A stretch of DNA of 45,669 nt from an uncultured Bryobacterales bacterium (GTDB lineage Bacteria; Acidobacteriota; Terriglobia; Bryobacterales; Bryobacteraceae), in NCBI GenBank assembly GCA_937959285.1, contig CALGAR010000071.1, positions 1 through 45,669 of the forward strand, read 5' to 3'. The position numbers and the translations under genes are program-made. The notes beneath the pieces are model-generated. The model was not told the DNA's origin and ran no database searches. It saw only the letters and a program-made list of their open reading frames with translations. Shown here in pieces: positions 17,419-25,641 of the stretch; within the stretch, counting starts at the first letter, position 1, and each line of letters begins with the position of its first letter.

Positions 17419-18388
17419 GGCTCTCGTACTCTTCCGAGAAAACGTGAGCACCCGAGCCATCGGGTTTGGCGACAAAGTAGTAGTAGTTCGTCTGCGCGGG
17501 GCGCAAAGCTGCCGTTAACGCCTCGCGCCCTGGATTAGCGATCGGTCCAGGAGGCAATCCCGGGTTCTGATATGTGTTATAGGGGTGTTTGCGCTCCAGA
17601 TCGGACCGGTAGATGACACCGCGATAGGCGCCCTCGAGAAGGGCGGCATAGACCGTGGTTGGATCGCAATCCAGGCGCATGCTTTTAGCCAGCCGATTCT
17701 GGTAGACCGAGGCGACCAGGGGCCGCTCGGCCGGCACGGCGGATTCCTTCTCCACGAGCGAGGCCAGTGTTACGAAATGGTGGGCGTCCCCCGGTGCGCC
17801 AAGGCTTTCCCATACTTTCCGGAACTGCGTCACCATCTGCCTTGCTAGCTGTTCCGCGGTCGTATGCTTTGTTACCCGATACGTAGAGGGAAACAGGTAG
17901 CCCTCCAGAGTTGGGGCTTGCGGAGCTACGTCGCCGATCAGCCGCTGCACAATCTCCGGATTCCGCGCGGTTGCAAGGAATTCGCCGGGCTGCATGATGC
18001 CGAGAGCACTGACAGCGGCATCGATGTCCCACAGGTTCGAGCCTTCGGGCACAGTCAACTGGTAGTAGTGGACGTCGCCCCTCGCGATGCGCCGATAGAC
18101 CTCCCACGGACTAGCGGGCTGCGAAAACCGGTATTCCCCGGCTTGCAGTATCGCGTTCCGGCTCAGCGCCCGGGCTGCGAGAAACTGCCACTCCGACCGG
18201 ATCACTCCCGCGTCTTTCAGCATCGAAGCTATCTGACGGGTGCCGGTGCCGCGAGGAATATCCACAAAGACTTCCTTGCCGAAGTTGGAATAGAAATCTC
18301 CAGCGACGGCCCATAAGAAGAAGGCGAGAACGAGCGAACCCAGCAGCAGGCAGCCGGCCGCGGCCCGGAGCAACCCTCGCCTGCTCAC
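17312..18388 (-). CDS. mltG: Endolytic murein transglycosylase MltG (YceG-like)
   Basis: A 358-residue inner-membrane enzyme that cuts nascent glycan strands and sets their length. An N-terminal TM anchor (about 9-30) is followed by a LysM-like segment (about 40-105) and the YceG domain. Catalytic E213 lies in ASLVEKESAVPAERPLVASVYQNRL. Other signatures are LEGYLFPSTY, LDCDPTTVYA and YNTYQNPGLPPGPIANPG. The last 25 residues, after the usual family end near HARAVAEYRRG, are an extension that overlaps the next gene. The ATG overlaps the ruvX stop as ATGA, so the two are coupled. Confidence 0.95.
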   Translation of the reverse strand: MSRRGLLRAAAGCLLLGSLVLAFFLWAVAGDFYSNFGKEVFVDIPRGTGTRQIASMLKDAGVIRSEWQFLAARALSRNAILQAGEYRFSQPASPWEVYRRIARGDVHYYQLTVPEGSNLWDIDAAVSALGIMQPGEFLATARNPEIVQRLIGDVAPQAPTLEGYLFPSTYRVTKHTTAEQLARQMVTQFRKVWESLGAPGDAHHFVTLASLVEKESAVPAERPLVASVYQNRLAKSMRLDCDPTTVYAALLEGAYRGVIYRSDLERKHPYNTYQNPGLPPGPIANPGREALTAALRPAQTNYYYFVAKPDGSGAHVFSEEYESHARAVAEYRRGIQKAEPAGAASRVAGSAIRGQSPR

Positions 18389-18873
18389 TCGGCGCTCCTG
18401 GACACGCGGGCGAGATAATCGAGATAGTCTTGCAGAAGCATCGTCGCGGCGATCCGGTCCACAACGCCTTTTCTTCGGTCCGGAAACTCACCCCGCTCGC
18501 GGAGAAACTCCTCGGCTTCAACGCTTGTCAGCCGTTCGTCCCAAAATTTAACAGGTATGCCCGTTGCCCGCTGGAGGCGCTCGCCGAACTCGCGCGCTGC
18601 CTGGGCCTGGGGTCCCTCCGTTCCGTTCATATTTAGGGGATACCCGACGAGGAGAAGTGTTACTTCGTGTTCTGCAGCCAGGCGGGCAATTGCGGCCACG
18701 TCGTCCCGAACGCGCGTGCGGGTCAGGGTATCCAGTCCGCGGGCAGTCCATCTGAAGGGATCGCTTAGCGCAAGTCCGATGCGCTTCCTGCCGAAATCGA
18801 GAGCCAAGATTCTCCCGTTTACCGCCCCATTTTCCCGATCCACTACAGACAATTCTATAATACGGGTCTTCAT
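18385..18873 (-). CDS. ruvX: Putative pre-16S rRNA nuclease RuvX/YqgF
   Basis: A 162-residue RNase H-fold nuclease involved in 16S rRNA 5'-end maturation. Motifs are ILALDFGRKRIGLALSDP at the N-terminus, VGYPLNMNGTEGPQAQAAREF in the middle, and WDERLTSVEAEEFL followed by DRIAATMLLQDYLD at the C-terminus. The ATG at 18873 gives about 18 residues before the RNase H core, a little longer than usual. A GTG further in is an alternative. It is coupled to mltG, a common pairing in bacteria, and divergent from the exporter gene with 38 bases between start codons. Confidence 0.9.
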   Translation of the reverse strand: MKTRIIELSVVDRENGAVNGRILALDFGRKRIGLALSDPFRWTARGLDTLTRTRVRDDVAAIARLAAEHEVTLLLVGYPLNMNGTEGPQAQAAREFGERLQRATGIPVKFWDERLTSVEAEEFLRERGEFPDRRKGVVDRIAATMLLQDYLDYLARVSRSAE

Positions 18874-18911
18874 GATAAAGTAGCTGTAACGGAAGGTCGA
18901 GAAGCGCCGTC

Positions 18912-20075
18912 GTGGCCCTCCTAAGTGCACCGCTGCCAATTCAAAAGCCGAAGAGTTTCAGTTCATTTCTGATTGCAGTCTCGCTGCTGATCGGACTGCT
19001 GTACGTCGGCAAGCTCTTTTTCATCACAATCGCGATCTCGGTCATTCTGGCGTTCATTCTTGAGCCGGGCGTCAAGTTTGTGATGCGCGCCAGATTGCCG
19101 CGGCCGCTTGCGAGTTTCGTCATCTGCAGTGTTGCGCTTCTGTTTCTGTATTTGTTGGGCCTCGCTGTTTATACCCAGGTTTCAAGCCTCGTTGACGACC
19201 TGCCGAACTATAGCATGCGCATCAGCGAGTTGATCGACGGCGCAAGCATGGAGCTGGAGCGACTGGAGCGGTCGGCCTATGAGATCATCGTCCCCAAACG
19301 CATTCGCGATCGGGAGGCCCTCGCACAGCAGGAGGCGCAGCAGCAGCAACAGCAGCGTAATACGCGTAAGCGCCGTACCGCCGAGCCTCCGATGCCGCCG
19401 CCCATTCAGGAAGTGCGAATTCGCCAGGATCGCCCGCCGCTGCTGCAGACGATCTGGGTCTCCTTGCAGTCGTTCTACGACGTCCTTCTGATGGCTTCGT
19501 TCGTTCCGTTTCTGGTTTACTTCATGCTGAGCTGGAGCGATCATCTCCGCCGCGCCTTTTTACAGTTGTTTGAAGGACCAGACCGACAGATTGCTGGCAA
19601 GACCTGGGAGGGCATCGCCAATCTGGCCCGTGCCTACATGGTGGGCAACTTCCTGCTGGGCGTGCTTCTTTCGATCGTCAGCTCTGCCTTTTTCTACTTT
19701 GTGAAACTTCCCTATTGGATTCTGGTCGGGCCAATCAGCGGGTTCTTGAGTCTTGTGCCTTACGTCGGGCTTCCTTTATCGATTGTGCCGCCGATCCTGG
19801 CAGCCCTGCCTGTCTATGACAAGCTCGCTCCGTACCTGATGATCGGAACGACGGTGGCCTTCTTCCATTTGCTGGCGTTGAACCTGCTGTACCCCAAACT
19901 GGTCGGTTCGCGGGTCCACTTGAACCCGCTGGTCGTCACCATCGCGCTAATGTTCTGGGGCTTGCTATGGGGCGGTGTAGGCCTGATCCTCGCCGTTCCT
20001 ATCACTGCCGGCATCAAAGCGGTCTGCGACAACGTCGCTGACTGGCAGCCCTACGGAAAGCTGCTCGGAGACTGA
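18912..20075 (+). CDS. AI-2E family transporter (PerM/YdiK-like)
   Basis: A 387-residue inner-membrane protein with about eight TM helices, of the family that includes TqsA and PerM. Helices at roughly 14-50 and 60-85 precede a cytoplasmic or periplasmic loop (about 90-185). The C-terminal bundle has the family segment SGFLSLVPYVGLPLSIVPP and the ending NPLVVTIALMFWGLLWGGVGLILAVPI. The loop contains an unusual low-complexity stretch with a glutamine run (residues about 137-150), then a basic and proline-rich part. The substrate is unknown. The start is a GTG at 18912. TATAAT at 18855-18860, inside the divergent ruvX gene, may be its -10 box. Confidence 0.85.
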   Translation: MALLSAPLPIQKPKSFSSFLIAVSLLIGLLYVGKLFFITIAISVILAFILEPGVKFVMRARLPRPLASFVICSVALLFLYLLGLAVYTQVSSLVDDLPNYSMRISELIDGASMELERLERSAYEIIVPKRIRDREALAQQEAQQQQQQRNTRKRRTAEPPMPPPIQEVRIRQDRPPLLQTIWVSLQSFYDVLLMASFVPFLVYFMLSWSDHLRRAFLQLFEGPDRQIAGKTWEGIANLARAYMVGNFLLGVLLSIVSSAFFYFVKLPYWILVGPISGFLSLVPYVGLPLSIVPPILAALPVYDKLAPYLMIGTTVAFFHLLALNLLYPKLVGSRVHLNPLVVTIALMFWGLLWGGVGLILAVPITAGIKAVCDNVADWQPYGKLLGD

Positions 20076-20232
20076 GCGTACCTCGTGTTATCTGAGCCCG
20101 GCTCTCTCACAAACGCACGGTGCGATCAGTGAAAGAATCGGAAGGAGCGGGACCCGTCATTCATACCGATCCCGCACCAGCTCATCGGCATCCGATCTTT
20201 GACGCGCAAGAGGAAATTACCGGGAATTAATC

Positions 20233-20364
20233 TCAATGATTACCGCTAGCGCCCGGGCCATTCCCTGTCATGAGCCGCAAAATTGCCGACAAGGCGACTT
20301 TCTGCAGCAGCCACGCGGCTCCGAGGCTGCCGGCAAACACGGCGCCTGCAACCACGACTTCCAT
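20233..20364 (-). CDS. Possible 43-residue single-TM membrane protein
   Basis: The frame MEVVVAGAVFAGSLGAAWLL is followed by a short amphipathic part and a polar tail, giving one TM helix at about 3-25. ATCAGGATATG places a weak ribosome site close to the ATG at 20364. The hydrophobic composition is unlike random antisense sequence. There is no functional clue, and it stands alone in its strand context. Confidence 0.4.
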   Translation of the reverse strand: MEVVVAGAVFAGSLGAAWLLQKVALSAILRLMTGNGPGASGNH

Positions 20365-20494
20365 ATCCTGATCAACTGCAACTGGAGTGCCAAGGAATAA
20401 GTCGGTTCTCCTGAACGGCATTGACGCGTGAGGCAACAGTTGAGTACGGTAGTTTCTTCTATCGATCCCTGCGCTAGTTACTGCCGGCCTGACC

Positions 20495-20500
20495 TATACT
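20495..20500 (+). promoter_or_regulatory. -10 box of the TIM-barrel gene
   Basis: TATACT lies 19 bases before the ATG at 20520, leaving a leader of about 12 bases that includes AAGGG. No -35 was recognised. Confidence 0.4.
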
Positions 20501-20519
20501 GACCTGAAAGGGTTGCGAG

Positions 20520-21437
20520 ATGAGACGAAGAACGTTCCTTGCCGCTGCCACGTATGCACCGGCTCTGTTTGCAAAACGGCGGTTCGAGTATTCCCGGATC
20601 AGCGTACTGACAGATGAGGTTGCCAATAGCCCCAGCGAAGCTTTCGCGTTTGCGAAGCAGTATGGTTTGCGCTGGGTGGAGTTGAGGGCTGTGCCGGGCG
20701 CCAGGAAGTCGTACTGGAATCTGCCGGAAGGGGAACTCCGGAGCTTTGCGGCGGAGCTCAAGGAGCATGGACTGAAAGTTTCGTTCCTGAACACAGGGCT
20801 CCTTAAGTTCACGCTTCCCGGGACACAGCCAGTCCGGCGGCGCAATGAAACCGAAGAGCAGCGCAAGAGGAGGGAAGCGGCGGAAGCCGCGCAGTTTGAG
20901 CGCCGTCTGGAGGATGTGCGTACAGCTTGTAAAGCAGCCCGGATCCTGGGGACCGATAAGGTACGCATCTTTGCGTTCGTTCGAACAGCCGACCCGAGAT
21001 CGCTCTATCCCCGCATTGCCGAAATCATCACGGAGATGGCCAGGGAGGCTGAGAAGGAGAAGATCACGCTACTGCTTGAGAACGAGGGATCCTGCAACGT
21101 TGCGACCTCGGCCGAAAGCGCGGAGATCCTCAGAATGCTGCCGAAGTCAGTCGGCCTCAATTGGGATCCCCATAATGGTTTCGCTCATAATGAAGTCCCT
21201 TTCCCTGATGGCTATCGGCTCCTGCCTAAGGACCGTTTGGGCAACGTTCAAATCAAAGCCAAGAGTCTCCTGCCTGAGTACAACCAGCTGATTGATTGGA
21301 AAGGAATCTTTGACGCTCTCGCAGCCGATGGGTATCGCGGCAAAGTCGGGCTCGAGACGCACATCTTTGACGGTACGTTAATTGAGGCGGCCCATAAGTG
21401 CATGCGTGAGCTGCAGCGAATTCTACAGGTCTCCTGA
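20520..21437 (+). CDS. Sugar phosphate isomerase/epimerase-like TIM-barrel protein, exported
   Basis: A 305-residue protein of the xylose isomerase-like TIM-barrel superfamily. The N-terminus (MRRRTFLAAATYAPALFA) resembles a short Tat or Sec signal. Likely metal ligands are the glutamate in LLLENEG, the aspartate and histidine in NWDPHNG, and the glutamate in VGLETHIFDG. A charged, helical insertion lies at about 105-130 (RRRNETEEQRKRREAAEAAQ). Substrate and reaction are unknown; inositol or keto-sugar metabolism is a common role of this superfamily. It stands alone, 27 bases before the next plus-strand gene. Confidence 0.8.
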   Translation: MRRRTFLAAATYAPALFAKRRFEYSRISVLTDEVANSPSEAFAFAKQYGLRWVELRAVPGARKSYWNLPEGELRSFAAELKEHGLKVSFLNTGLLKFTLPGTQPVRRRNETEEQRKRREAAEAAQFERRLEDVRTACKAARILGTDKVRIFAFVRTADPRSLYPRIAEIITEMAREAEKEKITLLLENEGSCNVATSAESAEILRMLPKSVGLNWDPHNGFAHNEVPFPDGYRLLPKDRLGNVQIKAKSLLPEYNQLIDWKGIFDALAADGYRGKVGLETHIFDGTLIEAAHKCMRELQRILQVS

Positions 21438-21464
21438 TCGCGTTACCTGTGCCACAATCGAGCC

Positions 21465-21989
21465 ATGGCTCGTGATCCGGCGGAAACCACGATTTGGACC
21501 AGAAAGTTCTTCCAGTTCGTCGCGATTGGACTTGTCGTCGTCGCGGCCCTGGTTGCGGTGGTTTTATGGACTACAAAGGGTGCTCACCTGCGGCTCGAGG
21601 GAAATGTGCAGAAGGTGCGCATTCAGGAGACCGGCGAAGACTCGGCCATTGCCGTCGTCGACTTTCGATTTCGTAATCCCTCGGATGTCTCGTTCGTTGT
21701 ACAGGAAGTTTCCATCTTTCTTGTAGACGGAAACGGAAAGGAGATTGAAGGGATGCGGGCGGCCGAGGTCGATGTGCAACGAATCTTTCAGTACTATCCG
21801 CTTCTCGGTGAGAAATTCAATCCAGTTCTCCGTCCGCGTGATCAGATTGCTCCGCACGAGTCTATGGATCGGATGGTTATGGCGAGCTTCCCTGTTTCGG
21901 AGGCTGTGGTTCAGCAACGGAAGAATCTCATCCTCCGAATCGAAGATGTCGACGGCGTAGTGACGGAAATCGCTGAACGGGAAGATTGA
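21465..21989 (+). CDS. Membrane-anchored hypothetical protein with an exposed beta domain
   Basis: 174 residues. One TM helix (about 17-38) follows a short polar N-terminus. The rest is probably outside the membrane and rich in beta strands, with VDFRFRNPSDVSFVVQEVSI in the middle; this pattern recalls LEA14/water-stress-type or Ig-like domains. No catalytic motif is visible. CACAAT, 6 bases before the ATG, may be a leaderless-type -10 box. I cannot assign a function. Confidence 0.65.
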   Translation: MARDPAETTIWTRKFFQFVAIGLVVVAALVAVVLWTTKGAHLRLEGNVQKVRIQETGEDSAIAVVDFRFRNPSDVSFVVQEVSIFLVDGNGKEIEGMRAAEVDVQRIFQYYPLLGEKFNPVLRPRDQIAPHESMDRMVMASFPVSEAVVQQRKNLILRIEDVDGVVTEIAERED

Positions 21990-22016
21990 AGCTCACCGCC
22001 ATCCTCGGGGTGCCGG

Positions 22017-22439
22017 ATGGCGTACAACGACGATAAATCCCTGCTGAGCATTCTTCAGGACCTCGTCTCAGTCAATCTCTGCTCGTATAAGGCGTACACC
22101 CACGCTGCCGTAATTGCTCGTGCCGGATATCTGCGAGCAATATTCGACGATCTGGCAAAACAGCGTCGTGAGTTTGCCGAGGAGCTGACCGATGAGATCC
22201 GGCAGCGAGGCGGGGAGCCTCCGTCCGAGTGTCAAGGAGGGCTGAACGGACTTCAGGCCGGGAGCGATCGCGAGCTTCTCACGCTCGCCGCGGACAATGA
22301 GGCAGAAGTCTTCCGCCGCTACCAGGAGGCCCTTGTCTTGGACCTCCCGCTTGGACTTCGCGCACAGCTACAGCTCCATTTTCTCGACCTGCTCGAAACG
22401 TCAAGCCGCTTCAACAGCATGGCGCCGTGCGCGGAATGA
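22017..22439 (+). CDS. PA2169/DUF2383-type four-helix-bundle protein
   Basis: A 140-residue soluble, all-helical protein with the DUF2383 pattern: an LLSILQDLVSVNLCSYKAYTHAA start, a second helix with the FDDLAKQRREFAEELTDEI segment, and glutamate-rich later helices (ADNEAEVFRRYQEAL). The fold resembles ferritin-like bundles. The molecular role is unknown; relatives are often stress-linked. It is 27 bases after the membrane-anchored protein gene. No strong ribosome site was seen. Confidence 0.75.
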   Translation: MAYNDDKSLLSILQDLVSVNLCSYKAYTHAAVIARAGYLRAIFDDLAKQRREFAEELTDEIRQRGGEPPSECQGGLNGLQAGSDRELLTLAADNEAEVFRRYQEALVLDLPLGLRAQLQLHFLDLLETSSRFNSMAPCAE

Positions 22440-22471
22440 GCGAGCCAGGGCAAGCGCATTAACCAGAGACG

Positions 22472-22627
22472 TCAGACGACCTGGCGGTGAACGTACGCCT
22501 GAGGATCGCGTAAGAACTGATCGTGGCACTCTTGAGAGCAAAAGTAGTAGGTTTGCTCCTCGTATTCCGTTGTCGCCAGGACGTCCTCTTCGTCAAGTTC
22601 CCTACCACACACAGGATCCCGAACCAT
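22472..22627 (-). CDS. Small YHS-domain protein
   Basis: A 51-residue protein consisting of one YHS domain: VRDPVCGREL near the N-terminus, then TYYFCSQECHDQFLRDPQAY. The cysteines (C6 and the CSQEC pair) probably bind a metal ion. Such domains occur in copper and heavy-metal handling proteins. A strong GGAGGGG ribosome site before the ATG at 22627 decides the start, although the frame stays open further up. It is convergent with the DUF2383 gene. Confidence 0.8.
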   Translation of the reverse strand: MVRDPVCGRELDEEDVLATTEYEEQTYYFCSQECHDQFLRDPQAYVHRQVV

Positions 22628-22767
22628 CGGTGACACCCCTCCAGCAATAGATGACGGGCTCAAGAAACTGTTACCTCCCGCGTTCCAGCGGTCTTTGGAT
22701 TTGCTCTGGCGTAACCGCATACTTTACGGCGTAGTCAAAGAAGCGAGCGCCGAGAAGGAGGCTCGAC

Positions 22768-23643
22768 ATGGCAGACGACACAGTGACCACGCAGCGGCCG
22801 GAGCCACCGTTCCCGGAACAGGAACAGGAGTTCCCGGGCGTTGAGCAGCAACTGCGGCCGAAAGCCGATCATGGCGAGGAAACCTATCGAGGGATGAACC
22901 GCCTAAAGGACAAAGTTGCTCTGGTCACCGGCGCTGACAGCGGCATCGGCCGAGCGGTTGCCATCGCGTATGCGCGCGAGGGAGCCGACGTCATCATCTC
23001 CTACTACAACGAGGAACAGGATGCACGAGAGACGGAACGCCACGTGACAGAGGCCGGACGGAGGGCTGTCCGGATCGGTGGGGATATTCAGGATGAGAAT
23101 CACTGCAGCCGCATGATCGAGCAGATTGTGGATGAGTTTGGACGGATCGACATTCTCGTCAACAATGCTGCTTACCAGATGACGTTCGACTCGATCGAGG
23201 AGATCAGCGCAGAGGAAATTGACCGTGCTTTCCGGACCAACGTCTTCGCCATGTTCTACCTCTGCCGTGAGGCGATCCCTAAGATGAAGCCGGGCAGCAG
23301 CATAATAAACACGACTTCCATTCAGGCGTACGATCCGACGCCCACGCTGCTGCCCTACTCTTCGACGAAAGGGGCCATCGTCACATTTACCAAAGGGCTG
23401 GCTAAGTGGGTCGTAAAGCAGGGAATCCGGGTGAACGCGGTCGCGCCCGGGCCTGTATGGACCCCGCTCATTCCCTATTCCATGCCGCAGGAGAAGGTGA
23501 CAGAGTTCGGCAAGACGGCTCCGATGGAGCGTCCCGCGCAGCCCGCGGAACTCGCTCCCGTGTACGTTTTTCTTGCCAGCGAGGACGCGGCCTATATCAC
23601 GGGAGAAGTGATCGGAGTCACGGGCGGACGCCTGCTGCCGTAG
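22768..23643 (+). CDS. SDR-family oxidoreductase, YghA/general-stress type
   Basis: A 291-residue NAD(P)H-dependent short-chain dehydrogenase. The cofactor motif TGADSGIG is at 54-61, NNA at 132-134 and the catalytic S184, Y197 and K201 are all present. The N-terminal 45 residues are a proline- and glutamate-rich lead (PEPPFPEQEQEFPGVEQQLRP), which is characteristic of the YghA/YdaD subgroup. The substrate is probably an aldehyde or alcohol; unproven. A GAAGGAGG ribosome site lies upstream of the ATG. Confidence 0.9.
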   Translation: MADDTVTTQRPEPPFPEQEQEFPGVEQQLRPKADHGEETYRGMNRLKDKVALVTGADSGIGRAVAIAYAREGADVIISYYNEEQDARETERHVTEAGRRAVRIGGDIQDENHCSRMIEQIVDEFGRIDILVNNAAYQMTFDSIEEISAEEIDRAFRTNVFAMFYLCREAIPKMKPGSSIINTTSIQAYDPTPTLLPYSSTKGAIVTFTKGLAKWVVKQGIRVNAVAPGPVWTPLIPYSMPQEKVTEFGKTAPMERPAQPAELAPVYVFLASEDAAYITGEVIGVTGGRLLP

Positions 23644-23663
23644 GAGAGACGGAGAAAAAGCAG

Positions 23664-23716
23664 AGAGGAGCAGGTATGCCATAGTAAGAGTAGGCGTTCG
23701 AACCCGTCTACTCTTA
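23664..23716 (+). promoter_or_regulatory. Two-codon ORF followed by a 12-bp hairpin in front of the lipoprotein gene
   Basis: AGAGGAG (23664-23670) is correctly spaced before ATG-CCA-TAG (23676-23684). A stem follows at once: TAAGAGTAGGCG (23685-23696) with CGTCTACTCTTA (23705-23716), 12 pairs including one G-U, around an 8-base loop. It ends 6 bases before the ATG at 23723, which has no ribosome site of its own. The stem could hide the start region and be opened by a ribosome at the tiny ORF. It may instead be the SDR terminator, although no U-run follows. Confidence 0.4.
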
Positions 23717-23722
23717 ACGGTG

Positions 23723-24652
23723 ATGTTTACAAAGAGTGCTCGTTTCTGCGGACTCGCCGTTCTCGGCCTGGTCTCGGTCAGTCTATTGGCCGGATGCCGA
23801 CGCGCCCCCCAGGGAGTTCGCATTGATCCCGCTCTCGCATCGATGGTGCCCTCCGACACGGTGTTGCTGATGGGGGTGAAGGTTGAGTCCCTGCGCAATA
23901 CAGCGCTCTACAAGAATCTGCTCGCATCCAGTGCTTCGCTACGAATCAACGAGTTCGCCGAGCGCACTGGCTTCAATCCGAGCACGGATTTGTGGGAACT
24001 TCTCGTAGCGGCAAACCGCACGGACGCCGTTGTGATGGCCCGCGGCAAGTTTTCACCGCAAGGGCTGGAGCCCAAACCTGCCGTGCCCGGCGTTCAGCGA
24101 ATGTCTTACAAGGGCTACACCCTGCTTGGCGATGAAAAATCCGCCGTCCTCTTTGTCAATGCGACGACGGCGATCGCCGGATCGACGCCCGTCCTGCACT
24201 CCATCGTTGACCGCCGTGCAAGCTTTGGCGAAATTCCCGCAGAGCTGAATAAGCGCATCCAACTGCTGCCGCCTTCGAGCCAGATCTGGGCTGTTGCCGT
24301 TGGCGGTGTTCCCGTCGAGTTCATTCCGAAGAGCGGGAACTTATCGAATCTCCAACGCGCGCTTGCAGGCATGGAGGCCGCTACATTGAGCATCGACCTG
24401 CAGTCGGGGCTCAGTCTCGCCGCGGAGGCCGACTATCGGGATGAACAGACAGCCAAAAAAACAGGCGATGCTCTTAAAGCGCTGCTCGGCATCGCCAGAC
24501 TCACCACACCGGACCGGGAGCGCGATTTGCTCCAGGCTATGGACAGCATTTCCGTCGCTCAGGTGGGACCCGCCATCAAATTCAACGCACAGATGCCTCA
24601 GGATCTGGTGGATAAGCTGACCGTATACGCACGCAAGCTCCAGGAACGTTGA
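23723..24652 (+). CDS. Lipoprotein of unknown function
   Basis: 309 residues with a lipoprotein signal: hydrophobic helix then LLAGC at the cleavage site. The mature part shows repeated segments reminiscent of DUF3352-like or anti-protease-like beta/alpha proteins (VPSDTVLLMGVKVESLRNT; GYTLLGDEKSAVLFVNATTA; QIWAVAVGGVP), but I cannot name the family. The stop TGA shares its A with the ATG of the exonuclease gene (TGATG), so this envelope protein is coupled to DNA-repair genes, which is odd. A GTG three bases earlier is an alternative start. Confidence 0.75.
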   Translation: MFTKSARFCGLAVLGLVSVSLLAGCRRAPQGVRIDPALASMVPSDTVLLMGVKVESLRNTALYKNLLASSASLRINEFAERTGFNPSTDLWELLVAANRTDAVVMARGKFSPQGLEPKPAVPGVQRMSYKGYTLLGDEKSAVLFVNATTAIAGSTPVLHSIVDRRASFGEIPAELNKRIQLLPPSSQIWAVAVGGVPVEFIPKSGNLSNLQRALAGMEAATLSIDLQSGLSLAAEADYRDEQTAKKTGDALKALLGIARLTTPDRERDLLQAMDSISVAQVGPAIKFNAQMPQDLVDKLTVYARKLQER

Positions 24653-25641
24653 TGCGGGTTGAGTTCAATGCCAACGGTATCCACCTTCCCGAAATTGGCT
24701 TGTGGCTCGACCCAAAGGAAACCCGCGATGCAGCATGGCTCTCGCACGGCCACGCCGGTCATGCCAGTGCTCCCCACTGCACGATCTTTGGAACGCAAGA
24801 GACGCTCAACTTATATCGAATTCGCCGGTCGGAACAGGAGAATCTACCCCATGACCTTCGACCGGTCGAATTCGGGCAGCCGTTCGAGTTCGGCAAAGCG
24901 AGGCTGACGGCATACCCTGCCGGACACATTCTCGGCGCGGCGCAACTGCTGGTCGAGTACGGTGGCGAGCGGCTTCTCTACACGGGCGACATCAAATTGC
25001 GGGAACCTCTTTGCGGCCTCGTAACTGAGGTCGTGCCTTGCGATCATCTGATCGTCGAATCGACGTTCGGTCTGCCGATCTACCACTTTCTTTCCGCGGC
25101 GGAAGCCCGCGACCGGATTATCGATTTCGCGCAGACGTGCATCGCCGAAGAGATCATGCCCGTCTTCCTGGCATACCCTCTCGGCCCGGCTCAGGAGGTC
25201 GTGCACGCTCTGTGCGCAGAGGGCATTCCGACTGCCGTTCACGGCTCCATTACACGGTTTTTTCCTGAATACGAGCGAAGCGGCTACGCCTTCCCCGGCT
25301 GGATGCCCTACGAGAGCAGTGCAGCCAAGGGCCGGGCTATAGTGGTTGCTTCGGGAACGCGGAATTATCTTGAAGCCTCCGGCAAGCAGGCGCGTGTGGC
25401 GTACGTTTCCGGTTGGGCCTGCCTGGACAACGCGAGAACGCGCGCCGGAGCCGAAGAGCTGATCCCGTATTCGGACCACGCGGACTTTGAAGAACTGATG
25501 GAACTCGTCGAGCGGAGCGAGGCGCGCGAGATTGACGTGATCCACGGCTATACCGAGCCCTTCGCGAGGATCCTCCAATTGAGAGGGCGGGTTGCCCGAG
25601 CTCCAAGCGCCGCTGCGTACCGTGACGAAGCGGAGGGTTGA
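24652..25641 (+). CDS. Ligase-associated DNA exonuclease, metallo-beta-lactamase/beta-CASP fold
   Basis: A 329-residue nuclease-like protein of the family found next to ATP-dependent DNA ligases. The metal motif reads SHGHAGHA (H32, H34, H37): the usual HxHxDH aspartate is glycine here. Later motifs are AGHILGAAQLL, YTGDIKLREP, the VESTFG segment, PYSDHADFEELMELV and VIHGYTEPFA. Except for that glycine the set is complete. It is probably involved in end processing for a repair pathway together with the ligase. Both its start (TGATG with the lipoprotein) and end (TGATG with the ligase) overlap neighbours by one base. Confidence 0.85.
   Translation: MRVEFNANGIHLPEIGLWLDPKETRDAAWLSHGHAGHASAPHCTIFGTQETLNLYRIRRSEQENLPHDLRPVEFGQPFEFGKARLTAYPAGHILGAAQLLVEYGGERLLYTGDIKLREPLCGLVTEVVPCDHLIVESTFGLPIYHFLSAAEARDRIIDFAQTCIAEEIMPVFLAYPLGPAQEVVHALCAEGIPTAVHGSITRFFPEYERSGYAFPGWMPYESSAAKGRAIVVASGTRNYLEASGKQARVAYVSGWACLDNARTRAGAEELIPYSDHADFEELMELVERSEAREIDVIHGYTEPFARILQLRGRVARAPSAAAYRDEAEG

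Larger units (their letters stand above)
20076..20519. other. 444-base gap with one possible small membrane-protein gene
   Basis: It contains a possible 43-codon gene on the minus strand (annotated separately), the short inverted repeat GCGGGA/TCCCGC near 20145-20175, and a TATACT box at 20495-20500 for the next gene. I see no clear terminator after the exporter gene. Confidence 0.5.

Noticed and set aside
23696..23705. GTTCGAACCC, another T-arm-like stretch
   Set aside because: It is the loop of the 12-bp stem before the lipoprotein gene, and no tRNA can be folded.
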